From contig NZ_JACCBA010000001.1 of assembly GCF_013409365.1 (NCBI RefSeq), positions 682,001-746,000 of the forward strand: DNA of 64,000 nucleotides. The letters run 5' to 3'. Source of the stretch: Actinomadura luteofluorescens. Its GTDB lineage: Bacteria > Actinomycetota > Actinomycetes > Streptosporangiales > Streptosporangiaceae. Under the pieces are notes generated by a model. The model was not told the origin of the DNA. It did no database searches and worked only from the letters and a program-made list of their open reading frames with translations. Positions 16,935 through 25,784 of this stretch are shown one piece after another. A program made the translations under genes and the position numbers. Every line of letters begins with the position of its first letter. The first letter of the stretch is position 1.

Positions 16935-18245
16935 ATGACCTTGAGCAAGGACGAGAGCACCCGAAGATCACCGGCGCAGGGACGCTGGTACCGCGACGTC
17001 ACCAGCGCCAACCGGCGCTCGCTCGTCGCGGCCTTCCTCGGATGGGGCTTCGACGGGTACGAGACCTACGCGCTCGTCGTCGTGCTCGTCCCGATGATGA
17101 ACGACCTGCTGTCGCCCGGGCAGCAGGCCGACCTCCCGTTCTGGGGCGGGGTCGCGGTCGGGGTGACGCTGCTCGGCTGGGCGATCGGCGGCGTCATCGG
17201 CGGCGTCGTCGCCGACTACATCGGACGCAAACGCGTCATGCTGTTCTCCGTCGCCGCCTACGCCGTGTTCGCGGGCCTCACCGCACTGGCGGGCAACCTG
17301 GAGATGCTCCTCGCGCTGCGCTTCCTGACCGGGCTCTCGCTCGGCAGCGAATGGGGCACCGGAACCGCGCTCATCGCCGAGACCTGGCCCGTCCGGGCGC
17401 GCGCCAAGGCCGCGGGCATCATGCAGGCGGGATTCGGCTTCGGCGCCCTGCTCGCCTCGGGGGTCTGGCTCGTTCTCAGCGAAGCCGGCCCCGGCGCCTG
17501 GCGCATCGTCTTCCTCATCGGGCTGGCGCCGGCGCTGTTCACCCTCTACATCCGGCGGCACGTCACCGAGTCCTCGTCCTGGCGTCATGCCAAGGACACC
17601 GCGACGGCCCGGCGCAGGAAAGAACTCACCCTTGTCCAGGTCTTCAAGGAGCCGGAGTCCCGGCGCCGGGTCCTGCTGACGCTGGTGCTGTCCCTGTTCT
17701 CCATCGGCGCCTACTACACCGTGTCCACGTCCCTGCCGTTGTTCGTCAAGGAACTGGCCGCCGACCAGGGCCGGACGGACCTCAACCACCTGACCAGCCT
17801 CGCAGGCATGACCTACAACGTGGGATCGATCCTCGGCTACGTCGCCGGCGGCTTCCTCGCCGACCGCATCGGCCGCAGGCCGTACATCGCGCTCTACCTC
17901 GTCTGCGCCGTGGCGACCACCGCGCTGCTCTACCTGACCACCACGTCACTGCCGCTGATCATCCTGATGGCCGCCCTCAACGGCTTCTTCACCCTCGGCA
18001 TGTTCGCCGCCTTCGCCATCTACCTGCCCGAGCTGTTCGGCGCCTCCGTGCGCGCGACCGCGATCAGCTTCGTCTTCAACTCCACCCGGATCGTCGCCGC
18101 CGCCGGGCCCATCGTCTTCGGCGAACTCGTCCTGGCCCTGGGAGGCGCCGCCCATGCGGCCGTCATCCTCGGCTCCCTCTACATCGTCGGGCTCCTGGTC
18201 CTGCCGTTCCTTCCCGAGACCACCGGGACGTCCACCGAGCGTTAG
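16935..18245 (+). CDS. MFS transporter (organic/aromatic acid or sugar-porter type)
   Basis: A 436-residue MFS permease with about 12 TM segments. Motif A copies are GGVVADYIGRKRVMLFS after TM2 and GFLADRIGRRPYIALY after TM8. GSEWGTGTALIAETWPVRAR after TM4 is typical of the aromatic-acid:H+ symporter and sugar-porter relatives. TM1 has LGWGFDGYETYALVVVLV, close to the DGxD/E motif of acid symporters. It probably imports a carboxylic acid. It is divergent from PucR and followed by a hairpin terminator. The nearby CoA-transferase, oxidase and thioesterase could use the imported acid; that link is inference. Confidence 0.9.
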   Translation: MTLSKDESTRRSPAQGRWYRDVTSANRRSLVAAFLGWGFDGYETYALVVVLVPMMNDLLSPGQQADLPFWGGVAVGVTLLGWAIGGVIGGVVADYIGRKRVMLFSVAAYAVFAGLTALAGNLEMLLALRFLTGLSLGSEWGTGTALIAETWPVRARAKAAGIMQAGFGFGALLASGVWLVLSEAGPGAWRIVFLIGLAPALFTLYIRRHVTESSSWRHAKDTATARRRKELTLVQVFKEPESRRRVLLTLVLSLFSIGAYYTVSTSLPLFVKELAADQGRTDLNHLTSLAGMTYNVGSILGYVAGGFLADRIGRRPYIALYLVCAVATTALLYLTTTSLPLIILMAALNGFFTLGMFAAFAIYLPELFGASVRATAISFVFNSTRIVAAAGPIVFGELVLALGGAAHAAVILGSLYIVGLLVLPFLPETTGTSTER

Positions 18246-18246
18246 C

Positions 18247-18275
18247 CGGTCACCTCACCGGAACGGGGGTGACCG
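18247..18275 (+). terminator. hairpin after MFS gene
   Basis: An 8-bp perfect stem (CGGTCACC with 18268-18275) and a 13-base loop start 2 bp after the MFS stop, in the gap between converging genes. Confidence 0.6.
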
Positions 18276-18419
18276 CCAGGCGATGGCTGGTGCGCGGTGA
18301 CGAGTGATCGTTCACGTCACCGCACGCCAGCCGACCTGGTCCAGCCTCCGCACCGAGCCGATGCCTTTACATTGTAGATCAGTGGCCTGCGCTTTCGAGT
18401 TACTGGTATTTCACTGTCG

Positions 18420-19046
18420 CTACGGCTTGTGCCCCAGCAGTTCACGGGTCGCCCACAAAGACCGGGTGTAGCTGAGTGCCGACAGGAACGTCGCTCCGTC
18501 GGGGCCGGCCTCGTAGCTGTGGGGCACCCAGCCCTGGAAGCAGAAGTAGTCTCCGGGTTCGAGGCGTTCGACCGCCCCTTCCGGCCCTGTCGTGAGCGTG
18601 CCTCGCGCGAGCCAGATGTGCTCGTAGACGCCTGGCGCATGGGGGCTGCTGGCATTCCGCGACCCGGCGGGCAATTCTGCTTCATAAAACTCGACCGGGC
18701 CGTTCGGTGCGAACTGGTGCAGCAGCCGGGACTTGCTGATACTTCCCCCCGGAGGGGCCGGGTCCGAATGGCGCAACAAGCGAATCATGGGGTCCGTCGC
18801 GTCCCTGAGCAGGTCCGTGACATCACAGCCCAGGACTTTGGACAGGGCCAGGAGCGTGCTGACCGTGGGGTTGCCCGTTCCCGCCTCGACGACGGACAGC
18901 GTGCCCGCGGACAGTCCCGCCAGCTTCGCGAGCTCTCCCTGGGACAACCCGGCACGTTCGCGGCGTGCCCGCACGGACACCGCCAGCACCGACCCGAACG
19001 GGACCTCCTCGGGGCTCTGCCTCGAGCCTTGAACCGGCGTCGCCAT
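18420..19046 (-). CDS. XRE-family regulator with C-terminal cupin
   Basis: A 208-residue regulator. Residues about 17-80 are an XRE helix-turn-helix (LAVSVRARRERAGLSQGELA, LAGLSAGTLSVVEAGTGNPT, STLLALSKVL). Residues about 125-200 are a cupin barrel (HAPGVYEHIWLARGTLTTGP, RLEPGDYFCFQGWVPHSYEA) that would bind a small ligand. ATG 19046 is the only start that precedes the HTH closely; the frame runs open far upstream but overlaps the aminotransferase gene. XRE-cupin proteins control amino-acid, polyamine or aromatic catabolism. It diverges from the aminotransferase operon, whose promoter carries repeated GCTTCAGT elements. Confidence 0.92.
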   Translation of the reverse strand: MATPVQGSRQSPEEVPFGSVLAVSVRARRERAGLSQGELAKLAGLSAGTLSVVEAGTGNPTVSTLLALSKVLGCDVTDLLRDATDPMIRLLRHSDPAPPGGSISKSRLLHQFAPNGPVEFYEAELPAGSRNASSPHAPGVYEHIWLARGTLTTGPEGAVERLEPGDYFCFQGWVPHSYEAGPDGATFLSALSYTRSLWATRELLGHKP

Positions 19047-19115
19047 GGAGCCAGTATGCCCGGCCCGCACTGGCGCCAGCACCCGGACGGGCTCGTGTGT
19101 CCCAGGTCCGGAGGG

Positions 19116-19158
19116 TTGACGCTTCAGTAGATTGAGATTAGCTTCAGTCAAATGAAGC
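19116..19158 (+). promoter_or_regulatory. promoter with GCTTCAGT repeats; predicted leaderless start
   Basis: A -35 TTGACG (19116-19121) and a -10 TAGCTT (19139-19144) are 17 bp apart, predicting transcription from about 19151, next to the ATG at 19152. No Shine-Dalgarno fits. GCTTCAGT is repeated at 19121 and 19141 (period 20), and GCTTCA-N6-TGAAGC at 19141-19158 forms a dyad over the start codon. The repeats overlap the core promoter, as a repressor operator would; the divergent XRE-cupin protein is the obvious candidate. Confidence 0.6.
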
Positions 19159-20102
19159 CTCGCCATGTTCTCTTCCGCGGACGGCTCGTTCCCTACGAAG
19201 ACGCCCGCCTCCACGTCCTGACGACGACGCTGAAGTACGGCGTCGGGGTGTTCGAGGGGCTTCGGGCCTACTGGAAGGAAGACGAGCGCGAGCTTTACAT
19301 CTTCCGCCCGCACGACCACTTCCGCCGGCTGCACGACTCCCTGCGGGTCACGGGCATGGACGTCCCCGACGGCATCGACGACCTCACCGAGCGGCTCACG
19401 GAACTGATCAAGGCGAACGACCTCCGCCAGAACCTCCACATCCGCGTCCAGGCCTTCGTCGACAACGACGACGGGACACCGGACGCCACCGGGCCGGTCG
19501 TCGTCAGCATGGCCACGATCCCCATGGAGAACTACTTCGGCCGCGCGGCCCTGGACGTCTGCGTCAGCTCGTGGGCCCGCATCTCCGAGAGGTCGATGCC
19601 CCCGCGGGTCAAGGCGATCGCGAACTACCAGAACTCCCGGCTCGCGATGCTGGAGGCCCGCGCCGACGGATACACGGGCGCGATCCTGCTGACGCACGAG
19701 GGCAGCGTCTCCGAAGGGCCGGGATACAACGTCTTCGTGGTGCGCGACGGGCGGATCGCCACGCCGCGGGTCACCGACGCGATCCTCCAGGGCGTCACCC
19801 GGGACACCGTCCTGCAACTGGCGTCCCGGCACCTGGGCGTCGAGGTCGAGGAACGCCGGATCGACCGGACGGAGCTGTACCTCGCGGACGAGGTGTTCGT
19901 GTGCGGGAGCGCCGCGGAGGTCACGGCCGTCGCGTCCATCGACCGCAGGCCGGTCGGCGGTGGCGGGGCCGGCGAGACCACCACCGCCCTCCAGTGGCTC
20001 TACGACGCGGCGACGCGCGGCACCCTCGATCGCGAGCAAGGCTGGGTCGAGCCGGTGTACCACCCGGAGACCAGCGACGCCGGCTCGGGTTCCCGGGTGT
20101 AG
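19152..20102 (+). CDS. class IV aminotransferase, branched-chain type
   Basis: A 316-residue PLP enzyme of the BCAT/D-alanine transaminase fold: TTLKYGVGVFEGLRAYW near 25-41, the PLP-lysine Lys154 in PRVKAIANYQNSRLAM, EGSVSEGPGYNVFVV, and GVTRDTVLQLA. It would convert an amino acid to its 2-oxo acid with 2-oxoglutarate. It is first in a plus-strand operon of eight genes (aldolase, fused IOR, amino-acid ABC importer, amidase), so a dedicated catabolic role is more likely than biosynthetic IlvE. Translation may be leaderless. The next gene starts 5 bp after its stop. Confidence 0.92.
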   Translation: MKPRHVLFRGRLVPYEDARLHVLTTTLKYGVGVFEGLRAYWKEDERELYIFRPHDHFRRLHDSLRVTGMDVPDGIDDLTERLTELIKANDLRQNLHIRVQAFVDNDDGTPDATGPVVVSMATIPMENYFGRAALDVCVSSWARISERSMPPRVKAIANYQNSRLAMLEARADGYTGAILLTHEGSVSEGPGYNVFVVRDGRIATPRVTDAILQGVTRDTVLQLASRHLGVEVEERRIDRTELYLADEVFVCGSAAEVTAVASIDRRPVGGGGAGETTTALQWLYDAATRGTLDREQGWVEPVYHPETSDAGSGSRV

Positions 20103-20106
20103 TGCC

Positions 20107-20802
20107 ATGGCGACGACCGAGTACGGCATAGGGCTGGTGACCACGGACACCGGTCCGCTGCTGCTGAACCATGTGCGGCTGGCCGGGCTTCCCTTCCTCG
20201 TCCTCGACGCCGAGCACACCGGGCTCACTCCGGCCCGGTGCGCGGAGGCCGTGCGCGCCCTGTCGATGAGCGACACCCGCGTGTGCGTCCGCGTTCCTGA
20301 CGGGTCCCCCGCGACGCTGGCCGAGTTCGTGAACACGGGCGCGGCCGAGATCGTCCTTCCCCGCGTGCTCTGCATGGCCGACATCGAGGAGGCGGCCGCC
20401 GCGCTGCGCTACGCACCGGAAGGACTCCGGTCCCGGGCCCCCTCGGCGGCGAACGGCTACGGGGAGAGCTGGGAGGTTCCCGCGCTGAGCGTCATCATCG
20501 AGACGGTCGACGCGGTCGACGCGGCGGCGAAGATCGCGGCATCCGACCTGATCTGCCGGGCCTGGCTCGGGCTGGCCGACCTGCGCGGCGACCTGGCACG
20601 GCAGCGGCCGGACGAACCACTCGACGAGATCGTCGACGAACTGCTCCGGACCTTCGCCGACCGCGATCTCGTGGTCCCCGTCGCCCGGCCGGAGGCGGCC
20701 GCGGAGATGTACCGGCGCGGTGCCCGGTCCTGCTATCTGTACTGGGACAAGTACCTTCACCGCGTTCTCGGCGAGTTCCGCGCTCCGGCGGTGCGGGGAT
20801 GA
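20107..20802 (+). CDS. HpcH/HpaI aldolase/citrate lyase family protein
   Basis: A 231-residue TIM-barrel protein. Family marks are FLVLDAEHTGL (residues about 30-40), VCVRVPDG, GAAEIVLPRVL, the metal-ligand Glu in SVIIETVDAVDAAAKIA and the GLADLRGDLA segment. HpaI-type enzymes split or form 2-oxo-4-hydroxy acids using Mg2+/Mn2+. It is small compared with the usual about 250-260 residues, and the phosphate/pyruvate-binding region is divergent. It sits between an aminotransferase and an oxo-acid oxidoreductase, so it may produce or consume the 2-oxo acid of this pathway. It overlaps the next gene by ATGA. Confidence 0.82.
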   Translation: MATTEYGIGLVTTDTGPLLLNHVRLAGLPFLVLDAEHTGLTPARCAEAVRALSMSDTRVCVRVPDGSPATLAEFVNTGAAEIVLPRVLCMADIEEAAAALRYAPEGLRSRAPSAANGYGESWEVPALSVIIETVDAVDAAAKIAASDLICRAWLGLADLRGDLARQRPDEPLDEIVDELLRTFADRDLVVPVARPEAAAEMYRRGARSCYLYWDKYLHRVLGEFRAPAVRG

Positions 20803-23800
20803 CCGGGCCGGCGGGGCGCCAGACCCGCTTGGACGACCGCTACGAGCTGCTCGACGGAGAGGTCTACCTCTCCGGGCTGCAGGCCCTGGTGCGGCTGCCG
20901 CTCGACCAGGTCCGCGCCGACCGGGCCGCCGGGCGGCGAACCGCGGTGCTCGTCTCCGGCTACGAGGGGTCGCCGCTGGCCGGATACGACCTCGAACTGG
21001 CGCGGCAGCGGCGGCTCCTGGACGAGCACGAGGTGGTGTTCCGCCCCGGCCTCAACGAGGAGCTGGCCGCCAACGCCGTCCAGGGGTCCCAGCTCGCCGA
21101 GAGCGTCGGCGAGCTGACCCATGACGGCGTCGTCGGCATCTGGTACGGCAAGGCTCCGGGCCTGGACCGGGCGACGGACGCGCTGCGCCACGCGAACCTC
21201 GGCGGATCGTCCGCCGGCGGGGGCGCGCTCGTGCTGGTCGGGGACGACGCGACGGCCAAGTCGTCGACGATCCCGAGCAGCTCGGAGGCGGCCATGGCGG
21301 AGATCGGCATGACCGTCCTCGCCCCCGCCGACCCGCAGGACATCCTGGACCTCGGCCGCCACGGCATTGCGTTGTCCCGGTTCTGCGGGCTGTGGACCGG
21401 TATGAAGCTCGCCACCGAGGTGGTGGACGGATCAGCGGTCGCGGTCGTCGGCCCCGAGCGGGTGCGGCCGGTGCTGCCCGACCGCACGCTCGACGGCGTC
21501 CCCTTCGAGCACCGCGTCACGGCACGCTTCCTCCAGCCGGCGCTCGGTGAGCTCGAACGCAGCCTCCTGACCAGCCGCGTCGAGCTGGCGCGGCGCTACG
21601 CTCGCGCCAACGGGCTCAACACGGTGGCGGGCGACCCTAGCGCCAGGGTGGGCATCGTCGCCGCCGGCGCCACCTACCGCGACCTCCGCCAGGCGCTCAC
21701 CATGGTGGGCATCGGCGAGGAGGAGCTCGCCTCCTCCGGCGTCCGGCTGCTGAAGCTCGGCATGGTGGCTCCGCTCGAACCGCGGATCGTCGCCGAGTTC
21801 GCCGCCGGACTCGACGAGATCCTCGTCGTCGAGGACAAGCGGCCGTTCCTGGAGACGGCGCTCAAGGACGAGCTGTACGGGCGGCCCGGCGCCCCCCTGA
21901 TCAGCGGGAAACGCGCCCCGGACGGGTCGGCGCTGCTCCCCCGCGACGGCGTCCTGACACCCGGCGTCATCGCGACCGCGGTGGCGCGGCGGGCGACCGC
22001 CCACCTCGCGGCACCGGACCTGCGGCGGTGGCTTGAGGAACGGACCGAGCCTCGGTCCCCGTCGCGCGGCCGGAGCCCGAAGCCGCTGCCCCTGGTCTCC
22101 CGCGCTCCCTACTTCTGCTCCGGATGCCCGCACAACCGCTCGACGGTCACGCCGGAGGGGTCGCTGGTCGGTGCCGGGATCGGCTGTCACGCGCTCGCCG
22201 CGACCATGCCCGCCGCGCGGGTCGGCGAGATCGTCGGCCTGAGCCAGATGGGCGGCGAGGGCGCGGTGTGGATCGGGATGGCGCCGTTCGTCCGGCAGGG
22301 CCACCTGCTCCAGAACATCGGCGACGGAACGTTCCATCACTCCGGCAGCCTGGCGGTGCGCGCCGCCGTCGCGGCGGGCGTGAACATCACCTACAAGATC
22401 CTTCACAACGACGCGGTCGCGATGACCGGCGGGCAGCGGGCGGTCGGCGGCATGGCCGTGCCGGAGATGGCCGCCGCGCTGCTCGCCGAGGGCGTCGCCC
22501 GGATCGTCGTCACCACGGAGGACCCCGGGCGGTACGACGGGGTTCGACTGCCGGCCGGCGTGACGGTCCGGCACCGGGACCGCCTGGTCGAGACGCAGGA
22601 CGAGCTCGCGGCGGTCCCCGGCGTGACCGTCATGATCCACGACCAGGAGTGCGCCACCGAACTGCGCCGCAAGCGCAAGCGGAAGCTCGCCGTCGAGCCC
22701 GCCAGGCGCGTGTTCATCAACGAGCGCGTGTGCGAGGGCTGCGGTGACTGCGGCGCGAAGTCGAACTGCCTGTCGGTCCAGCCGGTGGAGACCGTTTTCG
22801 GGCGCAAGACCCGCATCGACCAGACCTCCTGCAACAAGGACTTCTCCTGCCTCGACGGAGACTGCCCGTCGTTCATCAGCGTGCGGCCGGGAACGGCCGC
22901 CTCCCCTGGGGCCGCCGGTGAGCCGCTGGCCGGCGCCGCCCTGCCGGACCCGGAGGTGTCCGTCGGCGCCGCGGACTTCGGCATGCGGATCACCGGGATC
23001 GGCGGAACGGGCGTCGTCACCACCGCCCAGATCGTCGCGACCGCCGCGGTGCTGTCCGGTCTGTACGTGCAGAGCCTCGACCAGACCGGTCTCGCCCAGA
23101 AGGGCGGCGCGGTCGTCTCGGACATCCTGCTGTCGCGCACTCCGCGTGCCGGCGCCAACAAGCTCGGCCCCGGTTCGTGCGACCTCTACATGGGGTGCGA
23201 TCTTCTGGTGGCCGCGCAGGACGTCTACCTCACCGTGGCGTCGCCGGACCGGACGGTCGCGGTCGTGTCCACCGCGCGCGTGCCGACCGGATCGATGGTC
23301 GTCGACCCGGACGCGGTGTTCCCGCCCGACACCTCGACCCGCGGCCGCATCGACGCGAGCACCCGCGGCGAGCGGAACCGGTATGCCGACGCACGGGAGC
23401 TGGCGGCCACGCTGCTCGGCAGCGACCAGTACGCCAACCTTCTGCTGCTCGGCATGGCCGTCCAGGCGGGCGCCCTGCCGATCGAGGCGCGGCGCATCGA
23501 GGAGGCGATCGGCCTCAACGGGGTCTCCGTGGACCGCAATGTCCAGGCGTTCCGCCGCGGCCGGCAGGTGGTCGCCGACCCGGACGCGATCGGCGCCCTG
23601 CTGGAGGCCGGGCAGGACGAGCCTCCCCCGCCCGCTCCGTCCGCCGACGCCGAGCGGATCGCCGGGCTCGTCGCCTCCGGGGCCGACGGGGAACTCGCCG
23701 AACTCGTGCTGCGGGGTGTCGGGGAGCTCATCGCCTACCAGTCGACCGCCTACGCCGAACGCTTCGCCCGGTTCGTGGAACGCGTCCGGGAGGCCGAGTC

Positions 23801-24347
23801 GGCCGCGCTCCGCGAACCGGGCGAGATCAGCCGGCAGGTCGCGCGGTACCTGTTCAAGCTGATGGCCTACAAGGACGAGTACGAGGTGGCGCGGCTGTCG
23901 CTCGACCCGGCGCTGCGCGCCCGGCTTCGCCGCCAGTTCGGCGCGGACGTGCGGTACGAGTTCCTGCTGCACCCGCCCGTCCTGCGTGCGATGGGCCTGT
24001 CCCGGAAGATCCGGCTCGGCCCCTGGTCGCGGCCGGCGTTCCGGATGCTGCACGGGATGCGCGGCCTGCGGGGCACCCGGCTCGATCCGTTCCGGTTCGG
24101 CGAGGTGCGCGCCACGGAGCGGGCGCTCATCGGCGAGTACACCGAGGCGATCGGCGCCGCCGTCGCGGCGCTGTCCGACGACAACGCGGAGATCGTCGCG
24201 GAGATGGCGGGCCTGCCCGACCTGGTGCGCGGCTACGAGGGGCTCAAGCTCAAGGGCGCGGCGAGGATGCGGGCCCGGATGGCGGCGTTGTCCACCGTCC
24301 TCGCGGCGGCCGACGAACCTGTGGAGGACCCCGATGAACGGTCATGA
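20799..24347 (+). CDS. fused indolepyruvate ferredoxin oxidoreductase family protein
   Basis: An 1182-residue 2-oxoacid:ferredoxin oxidoreductase fused in one chain. The N-terminal pyrimidine/PP-type TPP domains (about 25-610) include SGYEGSPLAGYDLELARQ, CSGCPHNRST and GIGCHALAATM. An Fe-S region near 644-690 has CEGCGDCGAKSNC and SCNKDFSCLDGDCPSF. The gamma-type domain (about 730-920) has ITGIGGTGVVTTAQIVATA and SLDQTGLAQKGGAVVSD. A C-terminal DUF6537-like region runs from about 960. Such enzymes oxidatively decarboxylate aryl- or branched 2-oxo acids to acyl-CoA. It would act on the oxo acid made by the aminotransferase upstream. The end overlaps the ABC ATPase start by 14 bp. Confidence 0.93.
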   Translation: MTGPAGRQTRLDDRYELLDGEVYLSGLQALVRLPLDQVRADRAAGRRTAVLVSGYEGSPLAGYDLELARQRRLLDEHEVVFRPGLNEELAANAVQGSQLAESVGELTHDGVVGIWYGKAPGLDRATDALRHANLGGSSAGGGALVLVGDDATAKSSTIPSSSEAAMAEIGMTVLAPADPQDILDLGRHGIALSRFCGLWTGMKLATEVVDGSAVAVVGPERVRPVLPDRTLDGVPFEHRVTARFLQPALGELERSLLTSRVELARRYARANGLNTVAGDPSARVGIVAAGATYRDLRQALTMVGIGEEELASSGVRLLKLGMVAPLEPRIVAEFAAGLDEILVVEDKRPFLETALKDELYGRPGAPLISGKRAPDGSALLPRDGVLTPGVIATAVARRATAHLAAPDLRRWLEERTEPRSPSRGRSPKPLPLVSRAPYFCSGCPHNRSTVTPEGSLVGAGIGCHALAATMPAARVGEIVGLSQMGGEGAVWIGMAPFVRQGHLLQNIGDGTFHHSGSLAVRAAVAAGVNITYKILHNDAVAMTGGQRAVGGMAVPEMAAALLAEGVARIVVTTEDPGRYDGVRLPAGVTVRHRDRLVETQDELAAVPGVTVMIHDQECATELRRKRKRKLAVEPARRVFINERVCEGCGDCGAKSNCLSVQPVETVFGRKTRIDQTSCNKDFSCLDGDCPSFISVRPGTAASPGAAGEPLAGAALPDPEVSVGAADFGMRITGIGGTGVVTTAQIVATAAVLSGLYVQSLDQTGLAQKGGAVVSDILLSRTPRAGANKLGPGSCDLYMGCDLLVAAQDVYLTVASPDRTVAVVSTARVPTGSMVVDPDAVFPPDTSTRGRIDASTRGERNRYADARELAATLLGSDQYANLLLLGMAVQAGALPIEARRIEEAIGLNGVSVDRNVQAFRRGRQVVADPDAIGALLEAGQDEPPPPAPSADAERIAGLVASGADGELAELVLRGVGELIAYQSTAYAERFARFVERVREAESAALREPGEISRQVARYLFKLMAYKDEYEVARLSLDPALRARLRRQFGADVRYEFLLHPPVLRAMGLSRKIRLGPWSRPAFRMLHGMRGLRGTRLDPFRFGEVRATERALIGEYTEAIGAAVAALSDDNAEIVAEMAGLPDLVRGYEGLKLKGAARMRARMAALSTVLAAADEPVEDPDERS

Positions 24348-25140
24348 CCGCACGAGACCCGGCGGCGCCACCGCGGCTCCGGCGGAAACCGTCGATCCGC
24401 CGCTGGTGCTGGACGGCATATGCACCGCCTACCAGGGGCGGGAGGTCGTCCACGACGTCTCGCTGCGCGTGCGCACGGGCGAGGTCGTCGCGCTGATCGG
24501 GCCGAGCGGCGCCGGCAAGAGCAGCCTGCTGCGTTCGATCAACTTCCTCGAGCCCCCGAGCCGCGGACGGGTCGTCTGGCGGGGCACGGAGGTCCGGCCC
24601 GACCGCGGCCGGCGCGCGCTGGAGGCGCTGCGCCGGGAGATCGGCATGGTCTTCCAGTCGTTCAACCTGTTCCCGCACCTCACGGCGCTGCAGAACGTCG
24701 CCCTCGCGCCCGTGCACGCCCTCGGCGTTCCCAAGGCGGAGGCCACGCGGCGGGCGCTGCAGGAGCTCGCGCACGTCGGCTTGGAAGAGTACGCGCAGGT
24801 CAAACCGGGCCGGTGCTCGGGCGGCCAGCAGCAGCGCATCGCGATCGCGCGGGCGCTCGCCCTCGGGCCCCGGCTGATGCTCTTCGACGAGCCGACCTCG
24901 GCGCTGGACCCCGAACTCGCCGCCGAGGTGCTGGCCACGATGCGCCGCCTGGCGGACGAGGGAATGACGATGATCGTGGTCACGCACGAGATGCGGTTCG
25001 CGGAGGAGGTCGCCGACCGGATCCTGTTCATGGCCGACGGGCGGATCGTGGAGGAGGGGGCGCCGGACGCGCTCATGCGCGCGCCCCGCGAGGAGCGGAC
25101 GCGCAGGTTCCTCTCCGCCGTCCGGGGCCGGCAGCCATGA
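24334..25140 (+). CDS. polar amino-acid ABC transporter ATP-binding protein
   Basis: A 268-residue GlnQ-type ATPase: Walker A GPSGAGKSS at 56-64, Q-loop VFQSFNLFPHLT, signature CSGGQQQRIAIARAL near 160, Walker B LMLFDEPTSALDPE near 183, and H-loop VVTHEMRFAEEVADR. The 'FNLFPHLT' and 'HEMRFA' segments are diagnostic of the polar amino-acid uptake family. ATG 24334 has GGAGG upstream and lies inside the preceding gene's end. It energises the two permeases that follow, with ATGA overlap to the first. Confidence 0.95.
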   Translation: MNGHDRTRPGGATAAPAETVDPPLVLDGICTAYQGREVVHDVSLRVRTGEVVALIGPSGAGKSSLLRSINFLEPPSRGRVVWRGTEVRPDRGRRALEALRREIGMVFQSFNLFPHLTALQNVALAPVHALGVPKAEATRRALQELAHVGLEEYAQVKPGRCSGGQQQRIAIARALALGPRLMLFDEPTSALDPELAAEVLATMRRLADEGMTMIVVTHEMRFAEEVADRILFMADGRIVEEGAPDALMRAPREERTRRFLSAVRGRQP

Positions 25141-25784
25141 TCCACGCACTGGAGGTCATGGCCGCCGGAATCCGCCAGACCGTGATGATCACGGTCACCG
25201 CCTTCCTGCTGGGCGCGGTCGCCGGGCTGCCGCTCGCGATGCTGCGCCGGTCGGCGTGGGCCGTGTCGCGGGTCTGCGCCACGGTGGTCGTGGAGGTGCT
25301 CCGCGGCGTGCCGCCGATCGCCTGGCTGTTCATCGTCTACTACGCGATCGGCAGCGGATCGGTCGCGCTCTCCACGTTCCAGGCCGCGGTGCTCGGGCTG
25401 GGGCTGATCGCGGCCGCGCACCTCTGCGAGGCCTACCGGGCCGGGCTCGACTCCGTGCCCGGCGGGCAGTGGCAGGCCGTCGCCGCTCTGGGGCTGCCCC
25501 CGCGGGCCGCCTACACCCGGGTGATCCTCCCGCAGGCACTGGTCGTCGTCGTTCCGCCGATGGCCACGTTCGCCATCGCGCTGCTCAAGGAGAGCGCCGT
25601 GGCGTCGGTGATCGGCGCGACGGACGTCGCCTTCTTCGCCGTCCAGCAGACCCAGCAGGATCTCAACGGGCTCGGCAACTTCGCCGTCGCCGGCGCGATC
25701 TATCTCGCGCTGAGCGTTCCGCTCGCGGCCGTCGCGCGGGGCGTGGACGGCGTGCTGACCCGGCGGATGGGACTGGTCCGATGA
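25137..25784 (+). CDS. amino-acid ABC transporter permease 1
   Basis: A 215-residue HisM/GlnP-type permease with about five TM segments. The ATPase-coupling EAA-type loop is EAYRAGLDSVPGGQWQAVAA, LGLPPRAAYTRVILPQAL. VEVLRGVPPIAWLFIVYYAI is the conserved RGxP segment of the family. It pairs with the second permease to form the heteromeric channel. Overlaps of four bases at both ends (ATGA) show tight translational coupling. Confidence 0.94.
   Translation: MIHALEVMAAGIRQTVMITVTAFLLGAVAGLPLAMLRRSAWAVSRVCATVVVEVLRGVPPIAWLFIVYYAIGSGSVALSTFQAAVLGLGLIAAAHLCEAYRAGLDSVPGGQWQAVAALGLPPRAAYTRVILPQALVVVVPPMATFAIALLKESAVASVIGATDVAFFAVQQTQQDLNGLGNFAVAGAIYLALSVPLAAVARGVDGVLTRRMGLVR

Noticed and set aside
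21432..24053. 873-residue open frame on the minus strand inside the IOR-like gene
   Set aside because: It is a shadow caused by the G/C-rich codon pattern. The translated sequence is Arg/Gly/His-rich without family motifs, while the plus strand has TPP and Fe-S motifs.
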